The position numbers were made by a program, and so were the translations under genes. From Aulostomus chinensis (Eukaryota > Chordata > Actinopteri > Syngnathiformes > Aulostomidae): a DNA stretch of 64,000 nucleotides. Below are positions 12,687-22,970 of the stretch, in pieces. The first letter of the stretch is position 1; each line of letters begins with the position of its first letter. Below the pieces are notes generated by a model that saw only the letters and a program-made list of their open reading frames with translations, made no database searches and was not told the origin of the DNA. The stretch is taken from NCBI GenBank assembly GCA_037954235.1, contig JBBMOA010000013.1, positions 12,824,501 through 12,888,500 on the forward strand, written 5' to 3'.

Positions 12687-14245
12687 GGTGGAGGGTCCTG
12701 TGGAAGGTGCCAACTTGTTCATCAGGAGCAGTGAGAGGTTCAGTGTGTTGTTCAAGGACACTTGGACATGGTCTTTGGGAACAGACCCTCTGATATTAGA
12801 TGTCCACTCTTCCTCCTGAGCAAAGCCGTCCAATTCAAGCTCGACAAAAATATAAGCACATAACGCTCTATAGATGTGAATCGAAAGGAGCCACAGTAAG
12901 TGCGATAACCTGACGTCCATCATTTTATAACTGAGTCCTGGAGAACAACTGACTGATGGAAATGTTTTGGCACCTCTGACATCATTTGCCGCTGCAGATG
13001 CTGCTGCTGATATTTCAGCACCTCGGACAGCGACCAGCGAACGTCTGCACCTTGCCTCCATCTACAAATCATCCGCCGATGACTGATCAGCGTCATCTCT
13101 GGTGCACCTCCAGGCTCTAAACACCGCTTAGATATTTTGTTGTGATGACACCATGATAGGTTTTTTTTTTTTTTTTTAAGCTGCAGGTGTTAAAAGAGGA
13201 CTTACACAACAACACAACAGTGGAATCACTGCACACAACAATTCGCAGATTTGTAGACATTCTAATACCTTGTTGATGCTTTTCTATTCACAAATATACG
13301 AGGGAAATGTAATCATCTGAAGATTCAAGTCAAGAATAAAGAGACGGAGAAGATTAAAACTATTATGATGTAAATGTTTTTTAGAATAGAATTAAATCAA
13401 ATATTCAGAAAGTGCGGAAAAAATGAAGCGGATTGAATTTTTGGGGTTGTCTACCAACTAAATCACTTCACCGAGAGTAAAAAAGAAGTATTAATATGTC
13501 ATTTTCATTATTCCACTGAGAAGATAAAATGTTCATACACATTCTTTTAATCGCATTTTCTGCCAGTATTGCATGTTCCTTCAATCTAATCGCTGACATT
13601 TACATATACAACACATTTCTTTCAAGCTGCTAGATGTTGAGTTGTGGAACTGCTTTGCAATGACGCACGCGCGTGTCACGGCACATTGAAACGGACAGGA
13701 TTTTCTTTCCGACACTAACGAAATACATCAAGAATTAATTGTAACCTCTATCATTTGATTCCTCCCAAAGTTCAAGCTTAAAAGAGAAGCCACTTTATTT
13801 AAAGAAAGAAGAAGCTCTCACCAAATTTCAAAACCCCCATGCATTCTGCTCTCATCAGAACTTATTAATCACCTCTTTCCCTTGTGTTCCCTAAAGTCCT
13901 TCCTTCAGTTGTCATTCACTGCATCCCCTCACTAATGGAAGCTTTAAAAGGACTATTAAGAAGGAAAATGATGTTTAAACAAGCCAGATATTTTTATCAA
14001 ACCTCTTAGCTGTTTCATTCTCTGCATTAGCAGTGATGATTCAGTGGGGAAGGCTGGGGTAAGGTGTCAGCTAAAAGCCTATAATGAAGGCCACTGTTTG
14101 TCAGGCACTAAGATACGGTGTGTAATTGCCTGGAGGGGGTTCGGTGTTGTCAATATGCATTCAAAGGTTCTGTGGTTCTACAAGCAGATGCTTTGGCTTT
14201 TTCCAGATAACACATGGCCGTGGTTGATGGAACTGCTGGATGTAT
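12682..14245. other. no gene seen
   Basis: Mixed AT-rich sequence with a poly-T tract at 13161-13177 and the second copy of the 32-bp block at 13179-13210. Nothing gene-like was recognised. Confidence 0.45.
13179..13210 (+). repeat. short dispersed repeat, copy 2
   Basis: Matches 10161-10192 at 29 of 32 positions and is preceded by a poly-T tract. Confidence 0.5.
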
Positions 14246-14270
14246 GGGGGCGGGGGGGGGGGGGGGGGGG
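14246..14270 (+). repeat. poly-G run
   Basis: About 23 G with one C interruption. Confidence 0.9.
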
Positions 14271-14418
14271 ATAAAGCCATCCATAAGAGTCCAGACAAAG
14301 TGATATCTCAGTGGTCCAGCTGTTCACAAGTGTAAATGCCTCTTGTTTAATACAGAGCTGGGAGGTTCTCTGTGTGACTGCCTATGAACACCTGCACACA
14401 TAATTGTACAGTATATGT

Positions 14419-14419
<1 letters not shown>

Positions 14420-14451
<32 letters not shown>
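14420..14451. repeat. (CA)n microsatellite
   Basis: About 16 CA units. Confidence 0.95.
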
Positions 14452-14452
<1 letters not shown>

Positions 14453-14705
14453 TCACATATAGAGACCCTACTGACTTTGATCGCCCCGCTGTTCCACGTC
14501 CTTGCAATAACTCATTTAAGCCTTTAATAGAGAGCTGCAGCTTTTTCTCACCGTAACCTCAACTGTGGCACGCTTCACTTTGGAAAAGAATGAATACTTG
14601 CTAATTAACGTAGTTGGTCCTTGGGGATTGTTCTTTGCCATCAGTTATTGCTCATCGCAGGAATCAGAGGTTGACGGGCACCAAAAGGGTCCATGGAAAT
14701 CACAG

Positions 14706-14706
<1 letters not shown>

Positions 14707-14750
<44 letters not shown>
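14707..14750 (+). repeat. (GA)n microsatellite
   Basis: About 22 GA units. The open frame reading poly-Arg-Glu is an artefact of the array. Confidence 0.97.
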
Positions 14751-14751
<1 letters not shown>

Positions 14752-15051
14752 AGCGCTAATGTAAAACAATAGAGGAGGAATCAGGAGAACATTAACTAAC
14801 TCATACAGCTGAATTTCCATTTACACAAGCAGGTAGGTCACATGCTTGACTACCCCAACTCATGAGACACGTCAGCTTCACCAGTGTGGGCCCCTGCTTT
14901 AGATTCTTCTCTTAGGACCCAAGTAAATGTCCTGTTTTTGTGTTGTTGTTTTTAATCAGTTTTTCACCATCTGTAAAAAGTTGATTGCATTGTAATAAAC
15001 CTGTCAAATGTTGGGTAAAATAAAAAAGAAAATAAAACAATGTATCTTTAA

Positions 15052-15277
15052 AGGGGTGGCATGGCTTAGTGGTAGAGTGGCCATCTAGCAACTGAAGAGT
15101 TGCTGGTTCGATCCTCACTTCCCCCGGTGACCATGTTGAAGTGTACTTGAGCAAAATACTGAACCCCTTCCAGGGTGAACCCCGCCTCTCACCCAGTGTC
15201 AGCTGGGATAGGCTCCAGGGCCCCCACAACCCTTCATGGATAAGCGGCATAGAAAAGGGATGGATGGATGGATGGAT
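15052..15277 (+). repeat. tRNA-derived SINE, family 2
   Basis: The 5' head is tRNA-like, with a Pol III A-box match tggcttagtgg at 15062-15072 and a canonical B-box ggttcgatcct at 15105-15115, about 32 bp apart. The body then reads gtacttgagcaaaatactgaacccc, split here as gtacttgagcaaaatac and tgaacccc. The 3' part, from ccagggtgaacc through gctgggataggctcc to the (GGAT)n tail at about 15259-15277, is clearly related to the 3' part of the family 1 copies. The head differs from family 1. No target duplication could be seen. The tRNA-derived assignment rests on the two internal promoter boxes. Confidence 0.85.
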
Positions 15278-15345
15278 ATTCCAGCTGTTTTCACTCCAGC
15301 CAAGGAAACCTGCACAGCATTCAGGTTTCGATAGAAGGCTTTATT

Positions 15346-15346
15346 A

Positions 15347-15433
<87 letters not shown>

Positions 15434-15512
15434 TACATATATATATACACACATATATATATACATATATATATACATATATATATATGTATACATGTGT
15501 ATATATGTATAC

Positions 15513-15550
<38 letters not shown>

Positions 15551-15551
15551 C
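15346..15551. repeat. (TA)n / (TATACA) array, about 205 bp
   Basis: Pure (TA)n passes into TATACA, TACACA and TATG variants with several internal palindromes. It lies about 70 bp past the family 2 SINE tail. The poly-Tyr-Ile frames on both strands are artefacts of the array. Confidence 0.97.
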
Positions 15552-17040
15552 AGGTGATTTTTTTTCAAAAATACTTCGAGAAAGAAAATATCTGATGAAC
15601 CATGAAATATGATGTCACTTACAAGGTCATTCAAAATCAGAAATGTTCCCACCATGTTAGTTGTTGGTTACGAAACACATTTCGCATCTACATCCATGTG
15701 TGGTTCCTAAACCAATGTGCAGCTGAAATTTAGCTTCAGTTGAAAAACACAAACGGTAAAATCATTTCTAAAACTGCAGGGAGAATATTACCACTCCTAC
15801 TTTGTTATATTACGATGCTAAAACGTGACTTTCCGTAGATGGGTGCTGACAGACTCACCCCCACGGGTGCTACCCCGTCTCACCACATTCTTCATTAGCC
15901 TTTTAAATGCAGCATCAGTCAGAGCACGCTCACCAGTAACCTATAGAAGCTATAGTGTTTTGCTCCCCCTCAGGACCAGTCGCACAGACCTTGTTCAGCT
16001 CATTATGAAGATTTACTCTGCAGCTTGATGTTTACACCCCAGGACAATCATACATGATTACCTAATGAATAAAGAGAGGTACAAGGGAACTGTGATCAGG
16101 AAGGTGGGCAACCAATTAATGCTCAGAATAATGATTTAGCTTTGTGAACGGCAGTCGTGGCCCGGATTAAGGGGGGGGGGGGCTTATTAGGTGATTACCA
16201 ATTTCTAATTCCTGACACATCTCAGCGATACGGTCAAATTGCTTGCAGTCTTTGGACACCTGATACCTGCTTATCTTTGGAATTATCCACATTAGAGAGG
16301 AAATGTTGAGTCAAGCTGTGTCATCAGAGCACCTACCTTCCTTATTATTCCGTGTGACCGGCCTCGTATTTAGTTTGCTCAGCTAGAGTTTATTTTTTCA
16401 GTTAAATATCCCCATCATTTCAATGTGGACCACATGGGGAGCAGTTGATGCCAAACTAAGTGGGATCCAAATAGATGATAAACAATCTAAAATAGGAAGG
16501 CAAATTATCAGTCCTTTGAGAGGACCGCAATAAATCTGCTTGTTGTTTTTACAGTCTAATCAGCAGGATGTTCCTCCTCGCTCACATAAAATCGAACAGC
16601 CAAGAGCAGTTTGCTGGATTTTTTTTAAGCTACTACAATATTCAGATTTTAAGAAACAGAAGTACAACTCAGCTGGAATTGGAAAAATCTATTATTTATT
16701 TGCCGATGCCCCTCGGAGGTTGTCGGAGCTTGAGTTGTGCTGGTTTGCGTCAAACAAAACAGCAAAACAGTTTGGATATTCAAATTGCACACGTGGGACA
16801 AAACAGGAGTTCCAGATTCACGGGCAGTATCACACAAGAAGAACAAGGCTGCCATCTTTAATATGCTTTCCCTTCGAGAAATACAAATCACCATTTTTGG
16901 CACTATAATCTATGTTCCTCCTGCTGACCTGATGGAAGTCGTTAGTATGACCACAGATGCTTGTGGTATCATACTTTCATCAGCCACAGTCTGACAGGTG
17001 AAGGGAGTAATACTAAACCTCCCACTAGAATCACACCTGT
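15552..17040. other. no gene seen
   Basis: The longest open frame (16540-16908, plus strand, 122 codons) overlaps other open frames in all directions, has no recognised domain and is not bounded by good splice sites. A short G-run lies at 16171-16182. No repeat family was recognised. Confidence 0.4.
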
Positions 17041-17070
17041 GGGGGTGGGGGTGGGGGGGCAGGTTGGGGG
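17041..17070 (+). other. G-quadruplex-type motif
   Basis: Four or more runs of at least four G are separated by 1-5 nt loops on the plus strand, which fits the usual G4 pattern. Confidence 0.8.
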
Positions 17071-18607
17071 TATGTTAGGCAACGATCAGTTGTTGGAGCT
17101 GATGTGTTGGAAGCAGGAAAATGGGAGAGCGCAATGATCTGAGTGACAGGCGCTGGACGAGCATCTTGTGAGGTGTTCCCAGCAGCCCCGCTGTGGGTCT
17201 CGCTCGTGCCCCGGAGAGCATGTTGACTTCAAGCCAATTCAAGAAATTGACTTGGCTTCCAATTTCCACAAATCTGATCCAGTATCAGTGGGATGTGACG
17301 GGGAAACAAAAGTGTTCCATATAGAGGCCCAACCTAAGATCCACTGGTGGAATATAACGAGTCAGGATTTTTATCTATGATGGAGTTTTCCAAACTTCTA
17401 TGTGTATCTTCCCACCCAGGTCAAGAGAGAGCTTACACACTCTCCTTTTCCCCATGTCATGCAGCCCTCCAGGTGACTGATAAAGAGGTAGGAAACACTT
17501 CGCCAGTTGTAGGGTGCTTGGATGATGCAGTTCAGTCTGAGAAAGCCTTAGTAGGAGGGCCGATCCTAACGTGACTGGGGGGGGGAGAAGTTTGCCTTTT
17601 GTGGGTGGTACCATGTTGAGAGGAAATGAGGGGGGCAGTATTTAAACTTTGGTAATGTGAGACATCATCAGATGAGGTGACTGGTGATGGGACGTTTGTA
17701 CGATCTTGGCTGAGTCTCCTCAGGACGCATGGACGTCTTGATGTCTACCAACTTAGAGAGGACATCTGGGGTGCCACTGTAGCATGACCTTTAGAGGCCA
17801 GAGGCTCACGGATTAATGGCTATGAGACACCGGATTACAAAAATATCTTGTACAATGTAGTTTTATTTGTGACGTTCAATTTCACTTAATATCAAATTCT
17901 TATTTTACTTGTCTAGAATTTTAAATGGAGACTCCAAGCAGAGCAGATACTATGATATCTGAGTAGCTCTACTTTTACTGAACCAATTTCGGCGCCAGAC
18001 GTTGAGTGGCTCCATGGATCAGAGCCGGTTTGGCAGCAGGTGCTTTCATTTTGCTGCTGATCAATATACGCTCCTATAAATTTTGAGGAAAGCGAGGGAG
18101 TCCTCATATCACCTCGGTGTCTTTTGTTTGTTTTATTTATTTAAGCGAAGAATACAATAATGCACATGTATAAATAGACAAAGCTAATTTCCAACACGAG
18201 TCCCTTGATGGGCATTTATTCCTTTCGAATTACACTGCAAATAAAAAAAAATGGGTAAAAGTTTCTATTTTTTTACATTCATAAACTTTGACACGAGAAC
18301 GTTTTTCAGTCTTCCACTTTGAACATTAGAAATTGCTCTCATTTAAAAAGTCAGTTTTATTCAGCAAAGAGATACAGCACATTGAACGGAAAAGAGAAAA
18401 GTGACACTTAATTCCCTTGAATACTCCCCCCCCCACCCCCATAATCAGTTAAAGTATACTCCAGTGATTTAGTAGTACCCTTTCAGAGTGTCATAGTTTG
18501 GAAAAGGGATGAGAAAAAGAAGACTTACACTCCCCAACGTTCCCATAATGGAACGCATTACGTATCAGACCAGTTACCGCTACACTCTGGTTCTTTTTCA
18601 CCTCAGG

Positions 18608-18650
18608 AAACAATTCATCCAACCTCAGGAAAAGGCTGGATGAATTGTTT
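18608..18650. other. 17-bp inverted repeat, 9-nt loop
   Basis: The left arm aaacaattcatccaacc (18608-18624) pairs with 18634-18650 over 17 positions with a single G-U wobble. The loop is tcaggaaaa. The block acctcaggaaa also occurs twice as a direct repeat, at about 18600-18610 and 18622-18632. No further pairing extends the stem. Confidence 0.9.
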
Positions 18651-19359
18651 AAAATACCTAATACAGTTATCATAGTATCATGTTGTTTTTTTTCTCTCTC
18701 TAAAGATTGTATAGTCATTCATAGTCCGGTAAAAAAGTTGTAGGAGTATTTCTCATCGATTTTAGAAGCAAGAGATACTCCTTTTGTTGTTGGCTGGCGG
18801 AGTTAATAATGCTCCATTCTGAGTAGACACCTAAACGGCTAAATCTGGGTGAACAAGAGGTCCTTTTAAGGCACTACACACAACCGTTTATGTGTATTTT
18901 CCAATAATATCCAAGTGTTTCCGTCACTGTAATTTTACAACTAAACTCAGTTCTGGAATCTGTCCTTTATTACATGAATGCACCCCATAACCAGCATGAG
19001 GACTTTGCGTCATAGCAGCCAGAACACCTATGACTAATCATGTCTTTCACTTCGCTCGCCCCGTTTTCTCTTTTAATGTCAAAGAGTGCCCAAAATACAC
19101 CCCCACGCCGCCACCACTTAGATTCTGTGTGCTGAGAAAGAGACCATTATTCATGCTGTACTTAACTGTGGAATATAGAGGCAGCAACATCCACTTGGAC
19201 ATTTGCAATTCTAATTCAAGCGTGATCAGAAAAGGGTTTTGATTACAAAAAAACACCTGAAACACTTGTGTACTTTCAGTGCTGCCGGCTAAGTTTAGTT
19301 CAGCTCTGTATTTCCATCAGTTGTATTAAAAAAAAAATCGTTCAACTCTTTGTCACGGT
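18651..19359. other. no gene seen
   Basis: No exon or repeat was recognised. Open frames on the two strands at 19030-19265 overlap and carry no known domain. Confidence 0.45.
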
Positions 19360-19610
19360 CCCATCAGGACCATTTCTAGTTTTGGTTATGGACTTCTAGT
19401 CTCTGACTCTTGAGTTTGTGTTCTGACTGCTTCGTTTGGTGGTTGATGCGTCTCTTGTTTCTTCACTTGTGTGTTTCTCGTTTGTTTCTACCTCTGATGG
19501 GTTAGTTTCTCAGTCTGGCTTTTGTTTTTTCTGAATAAACTCCAGTCTAATCAAGTCCTGCCTGGCCTGCTCTCAATTCTCTGCATTCAGGTCCGGCCAT
19601 CACCACCACC
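19360..19610 (+). repeat. LTR-like T-rich interspersed repeat (uncertain)
   Basis: A T-rich plus-strand stretch contains an AATAAA signal (ctgaataaactcc, about 19530-19545), followed by a pyrimidine-rich stretch and ctgcattcaggtcc. This order resembles the 3' part of LTR-like repeats seen in fish. No termini or target duplication were fixed. Confidence 0.25.
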
Positions 19611-20141
19611 ACCACTAAAAGACACTCAAGTTTGAGTTCCCTCTACTTGATGCTCTCCTGTGTTTATAAATGATAAATTTGAAATCTAGAAACCTTTAGT
19701 TAACCCAGCATGAACCAGAAACCCAGGTCCACTGACATACTGTACTGGATCTTGAGTAGCCAATTATATCCCTGAAACATGAACGTATTTCGTTATTCTA
19801 CAAAGGGCAACATCTTGAACTTTGTAAAAGTCACATCTCAAGGGAAGGTGGTAAAAGCCTCATGCTGGACGGCATCTATCCAGAGAAAGCCATTACACAG
19901 AGAGACAGGAGGGAGGCGCGGGTGGGGGGCTTTTTAAAACTTGAGTGCCCTGAAAATCTACAACAGCACAGAAACTCCGGTTGAATAGATTTTATGTTAT
20001 AAATCAAGAAATATTATTGTTTCAATATTTCGAGTCGGTGCTTAAATTCAAACAGCAGAACTCCACTTAGATTATTTGAGCGGGACTTTTATTTCTTTCA
20101 TGATGTGGGAGCTCACGGAAGCATCTCCAGATTTCTGCTAT

Positions 20142-20145
<4 letters not shown>

Positions 20146-20188
<43 letters not shown>
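20146..20188. repeat. (CA)n microsatellite
   Basis: About 20 CA units. Confidence 0.95.
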
Positions 20189-20192
<4 letters not shown>

Positions 20193-20388
20193 AACATTTA
20201 CTATAGTGATGGCAGCGACTGCAGAGGACAGCAGTTTAGGTATCTATTTCTCAAGAGTGCTGTATGAAATATGTATGGTTTTATGCATTTCTAATTCAAC
20301 TTTAATTTTGGTCTTTTTAAAAAAAAATTAAATTAGAATACAATTCCATTCTCATATCAAAAAAAATATAAAAATATATGTATAAAAT

Positions 20389-20794
20389 ATCTCAATTCTC
20401 TGGGCAGCACGGTGGTGCAGTGGTCAGCACTGTGGCCTCACAGCAAGAAGGTTCCAGGTTTGAGCCCCGGTTCCAGCACAGGATCTTTCTGTGTGAGTCT
20501 GCATGTTCTCCCTGTTCCTGTGTGGGTTCTCTCTGGTACTCCAGCTTCCTCCCACAGTCCAAAGACATCAAGAGGGGACGAGGCTGATTGATACTCTAAA
20601 TTGACTGTAGGTGTGACTGTGAGTGTGAATGATTGTCTGTCTCTATGTGTTGGTCCTGTGATGGACTGGTGACCTGTCCAGGGTGAACCCTGCCTCTCGC
20701 CCGTAGATGCTGGGATAGGCTCCAGCCCCCCCGCGACCCTTACTTGTAAGGAATAAGCGGAAGATGACGATGGATGGATGGATCTCAATTCTCT
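20389..20794 (+). repeat. full-length tRNA-derived SINE, family 1, with 13-bp target duplication
   Basis: The element body is about 20402-20783. The head begins gggcagcacgg, with an A-box tggtgcagtgg at 20413-20423 and a somewhat decayed B-box ggtttgagccc at 20457-20467. The body runs through the shared cctcccacagtccaaagac and tgacctgtccagggtgaacc blocks to the (GGAT)n tail. The 13-mer atctcaattctct occurs immediately before the head (20389-20401) and immediately after the tail (20782-20794), a perfect target-site duplication. This establishes insertion by retrotransposition and fixes both ends. The open frames of 69 and 116 codons here are SINE artefacts. Confidence 0.93.
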
Positions 20795-22539
20795 ATAGTT
20801 TGCCTCTTTTAATTATGAAAACCTAAGTTGTACTCAATCGATACTTTTTACCTTATTAGGACATAGTTGTAAAATGACCGTGATAAACACAAACTATATC
20901 ACAATTTGTAACCATGACAGCTGATAGCGGCAGGAGGTCCATGCAGTTTTGGTTTAATTCATTTCAAGTTAGGCACACTATGCGCAGATGTGTTTTAAAT
21001 TGTTTAAAACAAACTGCAATAATTTACTTCGATTGAACTAATTCACTTTTGCTGCCATATTTGCAAATCAGCTGCAGTAATTAGATGTACAGAACTGTGT
21101 AAATGAGGTCACAACCGTGTTAAGAGAACTCCACTTTCCATCTCAGGCAATTCAACGATACGGCGTCTCCTGAATGGCTGATGAGTCTGAAGAGATCTCC
21201 ACATGCTGACGCACTTAATGACTCACAGAAAATTCCAAAATAAAACGGTTTGACAGATGAGCCTTTTGATTACAGGAGGAAAGATCAACTGTTGCTGTTT
21301 TTTTAATTCACGCAGGTTAAGACTCAGGCAGTGTAACGCTGATTTAATTGTTCGATTAGCTCTGTATGTTTGTCTTTAATGAATGCCTCTTACTAAACGC
21401 ACATTTTTTCCTATTAGATGTGCCGTTGTGTCCTTGACTTCAGAAAATATCTTGTCAGAGAGCCAGCCAGAAGTTTAATCAAAACAGCAGATTGGGCTGT
21501 ACTTTTTTTTCTCTCATTAGATTAAATGATGTGTCTTAACGCACAATTGGATCCTTTAGCATCAGTTTGAATTAGAAAAGCCTTCTAATCTCTGTTAGTT
21601 TCTCTATTCTCACTGATTTACAGTCCAAGGCTGTTCAGGTAAGAGTCGACTCAGCCTCCCCCTCTCTCACCTGTTCACCCAGATTCAAACCACTGAGCAA
21701 GTGTGATGATATATGGTGCTGTCCACAGGGGTTGATGGGTAATATGCAAAACAGCTCGGCCTGCATTCAGTAGGAACCATAAATTTGCAGTGAGACGTGA
21801 AGAAATGGGAGGAGCTGATGAGGGCTGTGATTAGGAAGGGAGGAAGTGTGTGTGTGTGTGTGTGTGTGCGCGGTTGGGGGAATGACGCTGTGCACCGTAT
21901 CCTTTTGCCTGCTCAGCATTCCTGTCAGGAATCATTATACCATACTTTATGAAGCTCCATAAAACCAGGGTCATTAAAATCACCTGCATTAGACCACTAC
22001 AGCTCACCTCTCACTTGAACCAAGAAATCTCACCTCCCGTCTGAACAAGTAGAGTCACAGACCAGAGTTGTACTGACGTATCCAGAGAGGGAACGCAGTC
22101 ATGCAGGGGATTCTGCAGGATATACTGAAGGTTGAAGTGAACATTGATTAGTGGCAGCAGTACAGGTTGAGAACCCCCCCCACCACCACACTCACACATA
22201 CACACACCACATTAAAACATCCTCATGGACTGTCTATGACTGCAAATCTTTTCTACATGGAATGACTTGTCTTTAAAATATGGAGTCATTGCTGAGAACA
22301 GAGAGATCATGAGAGAGAGTTTCCAAGACCACCCCTCTTTTATCACAACTACTTGTTTCCAGGTTTGAGGTCTGACTCCATTTACTTTCTACATTGCATT
22401 GTGGGACATCCATCATCCATTATGAAATTATAAAACTGACTAACTTTCTGTTCCAAAAGAGGATGTGGTCTATTTTGGCAGTGGACTGTGTAAACCTTTA
22501 GTTTTGGATTCTGGTTGAACATCATTGTTTTCTTGTGTT
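20795..22539. other. no gene seen; short (GT)n at 21846-21870
   Basis: Contains a GT array ending in GCGCG at 21846-21870 and otherwise AT-rich sequence. No exon or element end was recognised. Confidence 0.45.
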
Positions 22540-22970
22540 GTAGCTTTTGCATTGTTTCATCAGTCAGTTCCTGTTTTATTTTGTGGCACTTCCCTCCTGT
22601 GTCTTTGTCCCCTTTACACTTCCTCTCTTTGTCCGGTTCCCGACTTTTTTCAGTGAACCACCTGCGTCTTGTCCATTAATTAACCTCTATCAATCACAGC
22701 CTTGTCCCTCGTGTCTCTTAACCAATCAGATCGTTCGCTGCCCTCGTCTTCTCCCACCTGTTTCTTGTTGTGTCATTAGTTGAACTCCTACTTTAATGTG
22801 GTTGTCCATTTCACTTCTTGTCAGATCCTCTCGTTCGTTAGTCATTGGCCTCCCAGTGTTTTGCTAGTTTCCCTTTTTAGATTTAGCTTGCTTGAATAGT
22901 TTTGGTTTATTTTGGTGCGTTTGGATCCTCCGCACATCAGACAGTGACATTTAGCTGAGTACCACGCTAT
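22540..22970 (+). repeat. T/C-rich LTR-like interspersed repeat (uncertain)
   Basis: A long pyrimidine-biased plus-strand segment with repeated cctg, cttgt and ttcgtt words, similar in style to 537-1050 but not obviously the same family. Boundaries are approximate. No TG...CA termini or target duplication were found. Confidence 0.25.

Noticed and set aside
12627..13061. 144-codon minus-strand open frame
   Set aside because: The C-terminal end is poly-Cys-Val from a CA array and the rest has no recognisable domain.
15268..15655. Tyr/Ile-rich open frames on both strands
   Set aside because: Direct translation of the (TA)n array.
16540..16908. 122-codon open frame as a gene or exon
   Set aside because: Other open frames cover the same bases on both strands, no domain is recognised, and the flanks lack good splice sites. 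Length is within chance for 64 kb of six-frame sequence.
20378..20788. Open frames of 69 and 116 codons
   Set aside because: They fall inside the SINE at 20402-20783 and are translations of its body.
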